From: Burkholderiaceae bacterium
Lineage (GTDB): Bacteria; Pseudomonadota; Gammaproteobacteria; Burkholderiales; Burkholderiaceae_E
Assembly: GCA_019635275.1 (NCBI GenBank)
Contig: JAHBZV010000003.1
Span: 118,449 to 182,448 of the forward strand
Length of the DNA stretch: 64,000 nucleotides
Reading direction: 5' to 3'
The notes beneath the pieces are model-generated. The model made no database searches, was not told the DNA's origin, and was given only the letters and a program-made list of their open reading frames with translations. How positions within the stretch are numbered: the first letter of the stretch is position 1; the number at the start of each line of letters is the position of its first letter. This document shows positions 11,181 through 20,166 of the stretch, in pieces. The position numbers were made by a program, and so were the translations under genes.

Positions 11181-11210
11181 ATATACATTCTCGTATGTAT
11201 GTAAATACGA
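11181..11210. promoter_or_regulatory. Candidate TetR/AcrR operator between repressor and efflux operon
   Basis: An A/T-rich island in GC-rich DNA with two overlapping inverted repeats: TACAT (11184-11188) with ATGTA (11195-11199), and CGTAT (11192-11196) with ATACG (11205-11209). Size and position just upstream of both divergent genes fit operators bound by AcrR/TtgR-type repressors. Binding would block the efflux promoter and autorepress the regulator. Confidence 0.65.
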
Positions 11211-11214
11211 AACG

Positions 11215-11832
11215 ATGGCACGTCGCACGAAGGAAGAGTCCGCCCAGACGCGCGCCCGCCTGATCGAGGCCGCGCGCTCGCAGTTCGAGCGGCACGGCTA
11301 CGCGAACACCACGCTCGAGCAGATCGCGCGCGCGGCGGGCCTCACGCGCGGGGCCGTCTACTTCCACTTCGCCGACAAGGCGGCGCTCTTTCGCGCGATG
11401 CGCGACCAGGTCGAGTTGCCGCTGATCGACCGCATCGGCCCCGGGCTGCTGTCCGAGCACGACGGCGACCCGCTCGCCGCGATCGAGCGCTACATGCTGG
11501 CGGTCATCGCCACGATCGGCGGCTGCGAGACGACGCGCCGCACGTTCGAGATCCTGTCGTTCGGCTGCGAGTACGTCGACGGCCTCGCGCCCGAGCTCGA
11601 GCGGCAGCGGCACCGCCACGCCGAGTTGCGCGACCAGCTTCGCGACGCGTACCGGCGCGCCCGCGCGCAGGGGCTGCTGCGCGCCGGCCTCGACCCCGAC
11701 CTGGCGGCGCTGGAGACGACGGTGTTCCTGTCGGGCCTGGTGCGCGTCTGGCTGCTCGATCGCGGCCAGCGATTGATCGGCCCCGATCCCGGTCCGCTGG
11801 TACGCGCGCACGTGGCGTCGCGGCGCCGCTGA
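11215..11832 (+). CDS. TetR/AcrR-family repressor of the RND operon
   Basis: A 205-residue TetR-family regulator. It begins MARRTKEESAQTRARLIEAA, the hallmark start of AcrR/TtgR/BpeR-type efflux repressors, with the helix-turn-helix in TTLEQIARAAGLTRGAVYFHF (about residues 33-52) and a variable helical ligand-binding domain to the C-terminus. The ATG at 11215 was chosen because it is the family N-terminus; upstream in-frame codons would run through the operator. It is divergent from the efflux operon. Inferred role: release from the operator on drug binding, inducing the pump. Confidence 0.93.
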   Translation: MARRTKEESAQTRARLIEAARSQFERHGYANTTLEQIARAAGLTRGAVYFHFADKAALFRAMRDQVELPLIDRIGPGLLSEHDGDPLAAIERYMLAVIATIGGCETTRRTFEILSFGCEYVDGLAPELERQRHRHAELRDQLRDAYRRARAQGLLRAGLDPDLAALETTVFLSGLVRVWLLDRGQRLIGPDPGPLVRAHVASRRR

Positions 11833-11855
11833 GCGCGCACGCACGCCGCGCACGC

Positions 11856-12404
11856 TCAGAACTTCGGCTTCTCGGCCGCCGCCTCGTAGCGCGCGAGGCC
11901 CGACACGATCTCCTGCGTCGCCTCGGCGACGTCGCCCCAGCCCAGCACCTTGACCCACTTGCCCGGCTCGAGATCCTTGTAGTGCTCGAAGAAGTGCTGG
12001 ACCGTCGCCAGCCGCTCGGGCGCGATGTCGGTCGCCTTTTTCCAGTGCTTGTAGATCGGCAGGATGCGGTCGATCGGCACCGCCAGCAGCTTCGCGTCGC
12101 CGCCCGCCTCGTCTTCCATCTTCAGCATGCCCAGCGCGCGGCACGGCACGACTGCGCCGACGGCGACCGGAAACGGCGTGATGACCAGCACGTCGACCGG
12201 GTCGCCGTCGCCGGCGATCGTGTGCGGGACGTAGCCGTAGTTGCACGGGTAGTGCATCGCGGTCGTCATGAACCGGTCGACGAACAGTGCGCCGGTCTCC
12301 TTGTCGACCTCGTACTTGATGGGATCGGCATTCATCGGGATTTCGATGATGACGTTGAACTCGCCCGGCAGGCGGCTGCCGGGACCGACACGGTCGAGGT
12401 TCAT
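11856..12404 (-). CDS. ppa: Inorganic pyrophosphatase (family I)
   Basis: A 182-residue soluble pyrophosphatase that hydrolyses PPi to two phosphates and so pulls biosynthetic reactions forward. The signature GDGDPVDVLV carries the metal-binding aspartates (near residues 66-71); YEVDKETGALFVDRF and NYGYVPHT are also typical. Length fits bacterial family I. Start at 12404 (MNLDRVGPG) was chosen over a 28-residue Arg/Ala-rich in-frame extension. It is convergent with the TetR gene (23 bp) and divergent from the aldehyde dehydrogenase gene. Confidence 0.96.
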   Translation of the reverse strand: MNLDRVGPGSRLPGEFNVIIEIPMNADPIKYEVDKETGALFVDRFMTTAMHYPCNYGYVPHTIAGDGDPVDVLVITPFPVAVGAVVPCRALGMLKMEDEAGGDAKLLAVPIDRILPIYKHWKKATDIAPERLATVQHFFEHYKDLEPGKWVKVLGWGDVAEATQEIVSGLARYEAAAEKPKF

Positions 12405-12565
12405 GGCGGGTGCACAGGCGGGGCGCGGCCGCGTTGCCGCGAGACGCGCAAGTTTATCGGACTTCGCGAACCGGCGCGGCGCCGGCAACGCAGCGCGGAT
12501 AATGTCGGCCTGTGCCCGGCCGCCGAGCGAGGCGCGCCACCGCCCACGACCCGAAGAGGTGCCGC

Positions 12566-14041
12566 ATGCTCGAGGTTTCCGATCGCTACGCGCTGTTCAT
12601 CGACAACGAGCCGGTCGCGCCATCCTCCGGCGAGAGCCTGCCGGTGATCGACCCGTCCGACGGGCGCGCATACGCGCAGATCGCCCGTGGCGCGGCCGCC
12701 GACGTCGACCGTGCGGTGCGCGCCGCGCGCAAGGCCTACGACGGCACCGGCACCGAACCGGCCACGGGGCCCTGGGGAGGTACCGACGCGGCCGAGCGCG
12801 GCCGGTTGCTGCGCCGCTGGGCCGACCTGGTCGAGTCGCACCGCGACGCACTGGCCGCGATCGAATCGCGCGACACCGGCAAGCCGCTCAGCCAGGCGCG
12901 CGCCGATGCGCAGGCGTTGGCGCGCTATTTCGAGTTCTACGCCGGGGCGGCCGACAAGCTGCACGGCCAGACGATCCCGTACCGGCACGGCTACACGGTG
13001 CTCACGCTGCGCGAGCCGCACGGCGTCACGGGCCACATCATCCCGTGGAACTACCCGATGCAGATCTTCGGCCGCTCGGTCGGGGCGGCGCTCGCCGCCG
13101 GCAACGCCTGCGTCGTCAAGCCGGCCGAAGACGCGTGCCTGTCGCTGCTGCGCGTCGCGCAACTCGGCGCCGAGGCGGGCCTGCCGCCCGGCGCGCTGAA
13201 CATCGTGACCGGGCTGGGAGCCGAGGCCGGGCAGGCGCTCGCCGAACATCGCGGGATCGATCACGTCTCGTTCACCGGCTCGCCCGACACCGGCCGGCGC
13301 GTCGCGCAGGCCGCGGCCGCGCACCACTGCCCTGTCACGCTCGAGCTGGGCGGCAAGTCGCCGCAGCTGGTCTTCGCCGATGCCGACATCGACGCGGCGC
13401 TGCCGGTGCTGGTCAACGCGATCGTGCAGAACGCCGGCCAGACCTGCTCGGCGGGCAGCCGCGTGCTGATCGAGTCGTCGATCTACCACCAGGTGGTGGG
13501 CATGCTGGCCGACCGTTTCAACGCGCTGCGCGCCGGCCCGGCGCACGACGACCTCGACCTCGGGCCGCTGGTGTCGCGCCGGCAGCAGCAGCGCGTCTGG
13601 GATTTCCTCTCGGAGGCGCAGACCAGCGGCCTCGACTTTGCGGCGCAGGGGGTCGTCGTCGACGACGCGCCGCCCGACGGCTTCTACCAGGCGCCCGTGC
13701 TGCTCGCCGACGTTCCGCCGGCGCACCGCCTCGCCCAGGAGGAGATCTTCGGCCCGGTGCTGGCGGCCACGCGCTTCGACGACGAGGCGCAAGCGGTGGC
13801 CATCGCCAACGGCACGCCGTACGGCCTCGTGGCGGGGCTCTGGACACGCGACGGCGCGCGCCAGCTGCGCGTGGCGCGCCAGCTTCGCGCGGGACAGGTG
13901 TTCGTGAACAACTACGGCGCGGGCGGCGGCGTAGAGCTGCCGTTCGGCGGCGTGGGCCGAAGCGGCTACGGCCGCGAGAAGGGCTTCGAGGCGCTGTACG
14001 CGTTCACGACGTTGAAGACCATCGCGCTGCGCCACGGATAG
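12566..14041 (+). CDS. NAD(P)+-dependent aldehyde dehydrogenase
   Basis: A 491-residue ALDH-superfamily enzyme oxidising an aldehyde to the acid with NAD(P)+. Visible motifs: GHIIPWNYPMQIFG (cofactor pocket), FTGSPDTGRRV (Rossmann loop), the general-base Glu in LELGGKSPQLVF near residue 258, and the nucleophilic Cys in NAGQTCSAGSR near residue 294, followed by the C-terminal PFGGVGRSGYGREKG. The ATG at 12566 follows an AGAGGT site. The substrate is not determinable; betaine-aldehyde/medium-chain-type ALDHs are the closest in appearance. It is inserted between ppa and the haem block with no obvious partner. Confidence 0.92.
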   Translation: MLEVSDRYALFIDNEPVAPSSGESLPVIDPSDGRAYAQIARGAAADVDRAVRAARKAYDGTGTEPATGPWGGTDAAERGRLLRRWADLVESHRDALAAIESRDTGKPLSQARADAQALARYFEFYAGAADKLHGQTIPYRHGYTVLTLREPHGVTGHIIPWNYPMQIFGRSVGAALAAGNACVVKPAEDACLSLLRVAQLGAEAGLPPGALNIVTGLGAEAGQALAEHRGIDHVSFTGSPDTGRRVAQAAAAHHCPVTLELGGKSPQLVFADADIDAALPVLVNAIVQNAGQTCSAGSRVLIESSIYHQVVGMLADRFNALRAGPAHDDLDLGPLVSRRQQQRVWDFLSEAQTSGLDFAAQGVVVDDAPPDGFYQAPVLLADVPPAHRLAQEEIFGPVLAATRFDDEAQAVAIANGTPYGLVAGLWTRDGARQLRVARQLRAGQVFVNNYGAGGGVELPFGGVGRSGYGREKGFEALYAFTTLKTIALRHG

Positions 14042-14067
14042 GTGCGCGCCGCGCCGGCGCAGCGCCC

Positions 14068-15285
14068 TCAGGTCGCGTCGGGCACGACGGTCGCAGCCGG
14101 CGCAAGCGCCGTCGCCTCGGGGCCGGCGAGCGCGGCCAGGCGGTAGTGCTGGTGAGCCTCGCCGGCACGCCCGAGCCGCTCGTAGAGCTGAGCCAGCAAC
14201 AGGTGTGTCTCCCGATCGGGCGCCATGCCCGCGGCCAGCACCAGGAACTCTTCGGCCTTGCCCCACAGCCCCTGCGCCGCGCACAGGCGGCCAAGCGCCC
14301 TGAGCAGCACCGGATCGTCGCCGTAGCGCCCGCGCCAGGCCTCGGCCCTGCGCAGCCGCTCGCGCGCCGGGACCGCCTCGAGCTGCGCGTAGAGCGACAC
14401 CAGCGGCACGACGAGACGCAATTCGAGCGCCTGCTCGACGATGCGTGCGGCCTGCTCCGGTCGCCCTGCCGCAGCGAAGGCCTGCGCGGCAGCCTCGATG
14501 ATCTCGTCGACGTCGCGGTCGGCGGGCGCGAGCGACGCATACAGCTGCTGCACCGCGCCCGGATCGTCGCGACGCGCGGCGAACAGCGCCCGGTAGGCAC
14601 GAATCTTCAGCCCGCGGACTGCCGCGGGATGCAGCGCGCTGCGCTTCTCGATCTGCCGCAGCGCGTGGATCGCCGCCTGCCAGTCGCCCGACTGCTCGTA
14701 CGCGCGCAGGGCGATGCGCAGTGCGTGAATGTGGCGCGGACCAGCGGCCTGCAGCGTCTCGATCGCCGCGATCGCGTCGCCCGCGCGGTGATCCTCGACG
14801 GCGAGTTCCGCCGCCGTCATGAGCTGCGCGTTCGCGGCGCCGGGTTCTTCGCGCGCCGAGTCGAGCCAGCGGTCGCGGCGCTCGCTCTCGCGCATCCGGT
14901 GCGCGGCGCGGGCGGCCACCAGCGACGCAGCGCCGGCCAGCGAGCGATCGCCGAGCGCCGACTGCGCGAGCCGCTCGGCCCGCCCGAAGCGCCCTTCGAA
15001 GAGCGCGAGCAGGCTGTCGCGCAGCCCGGCCAGCGCGGTCTCGCGGCGCCGCCGCTCGCGATACTCGCGCACTCGCGCAGGCAGGTTCAGCGCGTTCGAC
15101 AGCGCGACGAGCAGCAGATGGACGATCACGAAGGCGACCACCAGCATCAGCACCGCGAAGTTCACCGACACGTCGACGCGGTACGGCGGCCAGAGGACGG
15201 CCACGTTGCCATGATTGAAGCGCATCAGCATCGCCAGCCCGACGGCGGCCGACACGATCAGCATGCTCCAGATGACGCGCCGCAT
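14068..15285 (-). CDS. hemY: HemY-like tetratricopeptide membrane protein
   Basis: A 405-residue proteobacterial HemY (not protoporphyrinogen oxidase). Two N-terminal membrane helices (MRRVIWSMLIVSAAVGLAML and VNFAVLMLVVAFVIVHLLLVAL) are followed by a cytoplasmic TPR-like helical array to the C-terminus, including AEEFLVLAAGMAPDRETHLL. Its exact role in haem synthesis is unsettled; it is consistently linked to hemD and hemX. Start at 15285 is the first ATG before the first helix; the longer frame upstream is antisense-like. It is the last gene of hemC-hemD-hemX-hemY, 22 bp after hemX. Confidence 0.88.
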   Translation of the reverse strand: MRRVIWSMLIVSAAVGLAMLMRFNHGNVAVLWPPYRVDVSVNFAVLMLVVAFVIVHLLLVALSNALNLPARVREYRERRRRETALAGLRDSLLALFEGRFGRAERLAQSALGDRSLAGAASLVAARAAHRMRESERRDRWLDSAREEPGAANAQLMTAAELAVEDHRAGDAIAAIETLQAAGPRHIHALRIALRAYEQSGDWQAAIHALRQIEKRSALHPAAVRGLKIRAYRALFAARRDDPGAVQQLYASLAPADRDVDEIIEAAAQAFAAAGRPEQAARIVEQALELRLVVPLVSLYAQLEAVPARERLRRAEAWRGRYGDDPVLLRALGRLCAAQGLWGKAEEFLVLAAGMAPDRETHLLLAQLYERLGRAGEAHQHYRLAALAGPEATALAPAATVVPDAT

Positions 15286-15307
15286 CTTCGTCGCCCCCGG
15301 CGCCGCG

Positions 15308-16453
15308 CTAGCGTCCGGCCTCGCGCGCGGCGCGCGCGGCGCGCACCGCAGCGAGGCTCTCGGCGAGCGTCGGCGGCTCGAGCGCGATGCGCGCGCCGAG
15401 CAGCTGGCGCAGTTGCGCCGTCGCACTGCTCACGCCGCGGTTGTCGGGATCGTAGTAGCTTCGCAGCCAACCGACCGCCCGCTCGACGTCGCTGCGGAAC
15501 AGCGACTCGTTGCGCGAGAGCAGCGCGAGCCGCGCATTGAGCAGCAGCAGGCGCAGGTTCTGGCGGAGGAAGTAGGCCTGCTCGGGTGCGACCAGCGCCG
15601 CGTCGGGCGTATCGACCCGCCGCACGCGGAAGAGTTGCTGCAACTCGTCGCGCAGCGCGCTCAGCCCGGCGGCGGCCGCGTCGGTCGCCCGGCTCGTGGC
15701 CTCGCCGACCGATGCGGGACGGCGCACGTCGGCATCGGACGAACCGCCGCGCGCCGCGGAGCGCCCCGCCGGTCCCGCTTCGGGCGCCTGTGCGCCCGGC
15801 ATGCGCACCGAAGCGATCAGCGGGTACTGGTCGATGGAGGCGAGCAGCCCGTCGAGTCGCATCGCGAGCGACACGATGTCGGCCGCCGGATAGGCCTTCA
15901 GGCGATCGATGTCCCGCTGCAGGGCGCGCCGCACAGCCCCCAGCGACGGGTCGTCCTGCCGGCGCAACCGAGCCTCGATCTCCTGCAGCGCGCCGAGCGC
16001 CGCCTGCGGGTTGCTGCCGAGCGCGAGTTGCTGGCTCGCGAGCGCGAGCGCAGACTCGATCTCGGCGAGCAGCACGTCGGTCGAGTCGTTGGCGAGGCTC
16101 CGATACAGCTTCTCGAGCTGCGCCTGCAGGCCGGCGGTCTCGAGGACCTTGCTCTCGAGCACCGCGGTTCGGCTGAGCGCGTCGCGCAGTTGCGCCTGTG
16201 CATGGCCGAGCGAGGCCTCGAGCTGCGCGATGCGCTGGTCGCCGGCCTGCAGCCGGCGCGTGGCCTCGGACTCGAGCAGCCCCAGGCGCGAGCCGGTCCA
16301 GAGTGCCGACGCGATGGCGAGCGCCAGCGCCGCCCATGCGACCCAGCCGCCCCATCCCGCGGCGCGTGCCAGCGCGGGACGATGCGTCGGTTCGGGAAGC
16401 GGCGCGGCGGAGCGCGGCGCTCCTTCGGGTACGACCTTGTCCGGCTCAGACAC
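15308..16453 (-). CDS. hemX: HemX-like inner-membrane protein
   Basis: A 381-residue protein with a Pro/Ala-rich cytoplasmic N-terminus, one membrane helix (GWVAWAALALAIASALWTG, about residues 34-54), a coiled coil (EATRRLQAGDQRIAQLEASL) and a large periplasmic HemX domain with DIDRLKAYPAADIVSLAMRL. HemX proteins are often misnamed uroporphyrinogen-III methyltransferase; no SAM-binding motif is visible. The start overlaps the hemD stop by 8 bp, implying coupled translation. Confidence 0.85.
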   Translation of the reverse strand: MSEPDKVVPEGAPRSAAPLPEPTHRPALARAAGWGGWVAWAALALAIASALWTGSRLGLLESEATRRLQAGDQRIAQLEASLGHAQAQLRDALSRTAVLESKVLETAGLQAQLEKLYRSLANDSTDVLLAEIESALALASQQLALGSNPQAALGALQEIEARLRRQDDPSLGAVRRALQRDIDRLKAYPAADIVSLAMRLDGLLASIDQYPLIASVRMPGAQAPEAGPAGRSAARGGSSDADVRRPASVGEATSRATDAAAAGLSALRDELQQLFRVRRVDTPDAALVAPEQAYFLRQNLRLLLLNARLALLSRNESLFRSDVERAVGWLRSYYDPDNRGVSSATAQLRQLLGARIALEPPTLAESLAAVRAARAAREAGR

Positions 16454-17234
16454 AGTGGCTGCTCGGGGAATCCGGGGGCAATTCTAGCGCGGCCGCGAGG
16501 GCCCGATCGCCGGGCTCGATCGCCCGCACGTCGATCCACCCGCGCGCCCGCAGTGCGTCGGCAATGCGCGCGTGGATCGCCAGCGCCAGCGACGCGTGCG
16601 CGCGTCCGGCCAGCGACGCGCGCTCGAGCGTGCCCTCGAGCCGGTCCACGGCCTCGCGCTGCGTGAAGACGAACACCGGCGCCGGACCGCGCTCGAGCAG
16701 CGCCCGCAGCGCGGCCAGTGTCGCGGCGGAAGGCTCCAGCGGTTCACGGCGGTAGACCTCGCAGGTCTCGACCCGTGCGCCGGCGGCGCGCAGCCTTTCG
16801 ATCCAGCCCTCGCTGCCGCCCTCGCCGCGCAGGACCAGGATGCGCAGGCCCTGCGGTGCGCACAACGGCGGCGTGTCGACCAGTGCGTCGGCGTCGAACG
16901 TCGGTCCCGCCGGACGCAGCACCCGGTCGGGGTCGACCGCCATCCCGCTGTCGGCGATCGCCTGCAGGCTGCCCGGGCCGACCACCGCGACGCCGGTCGC
17001 CGCAGGCCATCGCCCGGCCGCCATCCGCGCGGCAGCGGCGACCGCCGCGGGGCTGACCAGCACCACCCAGTCGAACTGCGCCAGGCGCGCGGCGACGCCG
17101 ACGACGCGCGGGTCGGCGGCCAGTTCGACGATGCGAGACAGCGGCACGGCCAGCGGCTCGTGGCCGAGCGCGCGCAGCCGTTGCTCGACGCCGCGCACCC
17201 GCGGCCAGGGCTGCGTCAGGACGACCCGAGCCAT
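16446..17234 (-). CDS. hemD: Uroporphyrinogen-III synthase
   Basis: A 262-residue cytoplasmic enzyme closing hydroxymethylbilane into uroporphyrinogen III with inversion of ring D. The sequence is poorly conserved in this family, but [20 protein letters not shown] at the start, [16 protein letters not shown] and [14 protein letters not shown] are recognisable, as is the two-lobed length. Start at 17234 (MARVVLTQP) overlaps the hemC stop by 19 bp. The position between hemC and hemX makes the call firm. Confidence 0.9.
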   Translation of the reverse strand: MARVVLTQPWPRVRGVEQRLRALGHEPLAVPLSRIVELAADPRVVGVAARLAQFDWVVLVSPAAVAAAARMAAGRWPAATGVAVVGPGSLQAIADSGMAVDPDRVLRPAGPTFDADALVDTPPLCAPQGLRILVLRGEGGSEGWIERLRAAGARVETCEVYRREPLEPSAATLAALRALLERGPAPVFVFTQREAVDRLEGTLERASLAGRAHASLALAIHARIADALRARGWIDVRAIEPGDRALAAALELPPDSPSSHCV

Positions 17235-18160
17235 CGGGCGGCGCCCTGCTCGCGCAGCGAGCGCGCCGCGTCCTCGCCGATCCGCCCCGCCGCCTCGCGG
17301 TCGGCCCCGGCGCATTCGGCCACCGCCTCGACCATTGCCGAGCCGTCTTCAGCGGCCACGCGCGAGACCAGCTTCAGGCCGCCCTGCGGCGTCGTGACGC
17401 ACCAGGCGGCCAGCGGAACCCGGCAGCTGCCGCCGAGCAACCGCGAAACGGTGCGCTCGGCGTGGACCTCGACTGCGGTACGCGCGTCGTCGAGCGGGGC
17501 GAGCCACGCGCGCAGGTCGTCGCGCGTGGCGAGCGTCTCGATGCCCAGCGCTCCCTGCCCCGCCGCCGGCAGGCACAGCGACGGCGGCACGATCGCGCGG
17601 ATCCGCTCGGCCAGCCCCAGCCGCTTGAGCCCGGCCGCGGCAAGCACGATCGCGTCGTAGCGCCCCTCGTCGAGCCGCGCCAGGCGGGTGTTGACGTTGC
17701 CGCGCAGCGGCAGCACGTCGAGCTTGGGGAAGGCGCGCCGGATCTGCGCCGCGCGGCGCAGGCTCGACGTGCCCACGCGCGCCCCGTCGGGCAGCGACTC
17801 GAGCGACGCGTGCTTCGCCGACACGAACGCGTCGCGCGGATCCTCGCGTGCCATGATCGCCGCCAACGCAAACGGCTCGGACACCTCCATCGGGACATCC
17901 TTGAGCGAGTGCACCGCCAGGTCGGCGCGCCGCTCCAGCAGCGCGACCTCGAGCTCCTTGATGAACAGGCCCTTGCCGCCGATCTCGTTGAGCGCGCGAT
18001 CGAGCACGCGGTCGCCCTCGGTGGTCATGCCGAGGATCTCGACCTCGCACCGCGGATAGAGCTCGCGCAGGCGCGCCTGCACGTGCTCGGCCTGCCACAT
18101 CGCCAAGCGGCTCTGTCGCGACGCGATGACGAGCCGCGCGGGCGCCTCGACGCCGCCCAC
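17216..18160 (-). CDS. hemC: Hydroxymethylbilane synthase (porphobilinogen deaminase)
   Basis: A 314-residue enzyme polymerising four porphobilinogens to hydroxymethylbilane. Family blocks include [38 protein letters not shown] and [15 protein letters not shown], with the dipyrromethane-cofactor Cys in [13 protein letters not shown] near residue 240. The start is uncertain: no ATG fits. GTG at 18160 gives the usual short N-terminus and follows the upstream algR-like stop; GTG at 18193 would add 11 residues and overlap that gene by 31 bp. First gene of the haem cluster, probably co-transcribed with the two-component genes. Confidence 0.94.
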   Translation of the reverse strand: MGGVEAPARLVIASRQSRLAMWQAEHVQARLRELYPRCEVEILGMTTEGDRVLDRALNEIGGKGLFIKELEVALLERRADLAVHSLKDVPMEVSEPFALAAIMAREDPRDAFVSAKHASLESLPDGARVGTSSLRRAAQIRRAFPKLDVLPLRGNVNTRLARLDEGRYDAIVLAAAGLKRLGLAERIRAIVPPSLCLPAAGQGALGIETLATRDDLRAWLAPLDDARTAVEVHAERTVSRLLGGSCRVPLAAWCVTTPQGGLKLVSRVAAEDGSAMVEAVAECAGADREAAGRIGEDAARSLREQGAARWLGSS

Positions 18161-18162
18161 GT

Positions 18163-18963
18163 TCAGCTGACCAGGTTCTTGACCGTCGACCACTGCCGCC
18201 GGCTCACCGGGAGCCGCTCGTTGACGTCGCGCAGCACCACCTGCCAGTACGGATCGCCGCCGTCGGCCTCGCCCTGCGGCATCACCCGCTCGAAGCCGGC
18301 GATCGACGGGCGCGCCACCAGCGCGTTGCGGTGGATGCGCACGAAGCGGTCGCTGAACTCCTCTTCGAGCGACGTGAGCGACTCCTCGATCAGGAACTCG
18401 CGCTCCTTGGTGCGCACGGTGATGTACTTCAGCTCGGCCTTCAGGTAGACCACCTGCTCGAGCGGCACCAGGATGACGCGGCCGCGCTCGTGCACCGACA
18501 GGTGGCGGCGCCGCGTGTTGGTCGCGCGCGCGAGCTGGTCGATCGCCTGGGCGTGCTCCTGGGGCATCCGCGTGAGCGCGCGCTGCAGCGCCTGCTTCAG
18601 GCGCTCGGCGCGCACCGGCTTGAGCAGGTAGTCGATCGCCCTCACCTCGAACGCGTCGACCGCGAACTCGTCGAACGCGGTGACGAAGATGATCAGCGGC
18701 ATCGGCCGTGGCGTGTCGCCCGACTGCGCGCGCGCGGAGATGTGGCGGGCCAGCTCGATGCCGGTCATGCCGGGCATCTGGATGTCGAGCAGCACGATCT
18801 GCGGCTGCGCGACCTCGATTTGCGACAGCGCCTCGGGCGCATTCGGCGCCTCGCCGACGATGCGGTGAGGAAACTCCGGGGCGAGATCGGCCAGCAGCTC
18901 GCGAAGGCGCGAGCGCGCGACCGGTTCGTCGTCAACGATCAGGATCGAAGGGGCGTCTGGCAT
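18163..18963 (-). CDS. algR: AlgR-like LytTR response regulator
   Basis: A 266-residue response regulator. Receiver domain (~1-130): acidic pocket in [14 protein letters not shown], phosphorylated Asp in [13 protein letters not shown] near residue 59, Lys in [13 protein letters not shown]-terminal LytTR DNA-binding domain (~160-262): [20 protein letters not shown] and [15 protein letters not shown]. AlgR-type regulators control extracellular polysaccharide and surface traits in Pseudomonas; the beta-proteobacterial regulon is not evident here. Overlaps the kinase gene by 32 bp. Confidence 0.9.
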   Translation of the reverse strand: MPDAPSILIVDDEPVARSRLRELLADLAPEFPHRIVGEAPNAPEALSQIEVAQPQIVLLDIQMPGMTGIELARHISARAQSGDTPRPMPLIIFVTAFDEFAVDAFEVRAIDYLLKPVRAERLKQALQRALTRMPQEHAQAIDQLARATNTRRRHLSVHERGRVILVPLEQVVYLKAELKYITVRTKEREFLIEESLTSLEEEFSDRFVRIHRNALVARPSIAGFERVMPQGEADGGDPYWQVVLRDVNERLPVSRRQWSTVKNLVS

Positions 18964-20065
18964 TTCGGCGTCTTCTCTCTTTGCGGTAGGGAAACTGGAC
19001 GATCACGCGGAACTGCCCGTCCGCGCTCGAGGTCTCGAGCTGGCCTTCGACGTCGAAGGTGAGGTCGAGGCGCTCGCGCACGTTCGACAATGCCATGTGA
19101 TTGCCAGGGCGGGTGGGCGGCGCATCGGGCAGCGGATTGGCGATCTCGACGCGCACTCGATCGCCGGACTTGACGATGCTCACGCGGATCTCGCCGGGCG
19201 CCTGGTTGGGCTCGATGCCGTGGTGGACGGCGTTCTCGACCAGCGGCTGCAGCAGCAGCGAAGGCAGCAGCGCGTCGCCGGGCATCCCGTCGAGCTCCCA
19301 GCGCACGCCGAGCCGGTCGGCCAGGCGCAACTTCTCGATCGTGAGGTACTCCTTGCACAGCAGCACCTCGTCGTCGAGCGGCACCAGTTCGCGGCTGTCC
19401 TTCATGAACACGCGGAACAGGTCGGCCAGGTTCTCGAGCGTGCGCTCGGCCTTGCGCGGGTCGCTGCGCATCAGGCCGAGCACGGTGTTCAGGCTGTTGA
19501 ACAGGAAGTGCGGACGGATGCGCGCCTGCAGCGCCTGCAGCCGCCCCTCGGCCTGCGACGGCTGCAGCGAGAGCTGGCGCAGGCGAAGGTACTCGATCAG
19601 CGCCCAGGCGACGCCGGCCGCGAGCAGCACGCGCGGCATCAGCCAGGTGGCGAAGACGGCCATGCCCGGCGCCGGCGGCTGGGCGCTGGCCACCGCGACG
19701 ACGACGGTGAACGCCGACGGCACGCCGAGCCCGACGACCCACTGCGCCCAGCGCGGCGCGCCGTTGACCGAACGCCGCAACGGGCACAGCGTGAGCAGCG
19801 AGGCGGCCGCGACGGCGTCGACCCGCAGCGCCGTCTCGAGCATCGGCCAGTAGTCGACGCCGGCCGCCGGCAGCAGCCAGCCCAGCAGCACCACGCCGAG
19901 GTTGAGCGGCAGCAGGACGCGCACCATGGTGCCGAGATTGCAGCAGTCGGGCAGGACCGGGAGGTCTGCGCCGTCGGTGAGGCGTCGCCGCGGCGGTCCG
20001 GACGCCTGCGCGGACGCGCCTGCGGACATCCCCTCGGCCGAGACGACCGACCCCGGATCGCTCAT
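18932..20065 (-). CDS. algZ: AlgZ-like (LytS-type) sensor histidine kinase
   Basis: A 377-residue membrane kinase of the His_kinase family (PF06580). About four N-terminal membrane helices follow [20 protein letters not shown], a start typical of AlgZ. The phosphoacceptor His is in [20 protein letters not shown] near residue 187, and the ATPase domain has [17 protein letters not shown] and [12 protein letters not shown]. Neither a classical HisKA box nor a periplasmic sensor domain is present. It pairs with the overlapping response regulator and is divergent from argH across a 101-bp gap. Confidence 0.9.
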   Translation of the reverse strand: MSDPGSVVSAEGMSAGASAQASGPPRRRLTDGADLPVLPDCCNLGTMVRVLLPLNLGVVLLGWLLPAAGVDYWPMLETALRVDAVAAASLLTLCPLRRSVNGAPRWAQWVVGLGVPSAFTVVVAVASAQPPAPGMAVFATWLMPRVLLAAGVAWALIEYLRLRQLSLQPSQAEGRLQALQARIRPHFLFNSLNTVLGLMRSDPRKAERTLENLADLFRVFMKDSRELVPLDDEVLLCKEYLTIEKLRLADRLGVRWELDGMPGDALLPSLLLQPLVENAVHHGIEPNQAPGEIRVSIVKSGDRVRVEIANPLPDAPPTRPGNHMALSNVRERLDLTFDVEGQLETSSADGQFRVIVQFPYRKERRRRNARRPFDPDR

Positions 20066-20124
20066 CGATGGTTCCCTTGCTGCGCCGGATCGTCTGCCCC
20101 GGCCGATGCCGTCGGGGCGATCCG

Positions 20125-20130
20125 TATAAT
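20125..20130 (+). promoter_or_regulatory. Candidate -10 box (TATAAT) for argH
   Basis: A perfect TATAAT 37 bp upstream of the argH ATG, in the divergent algZ-argH gap. No consensus -35 is visible 17 bp upstream. The reverse strand reads ATTATA, so the element could also serve algZ. Confidence 0.4.
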
Positions 20131-20166
20131 TCGGCTCTCGAGGTCCTTCCTCTGCCGCGGACGATT

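Noticed and set aside
15308-16453. Naming hemX a uroporphyrinogen-III C-methyltransferase.
   Set aside because: No SAM-binding tetrapyrrole-methylase motifs are present; only the membrane-anchored HemX domain is visible.
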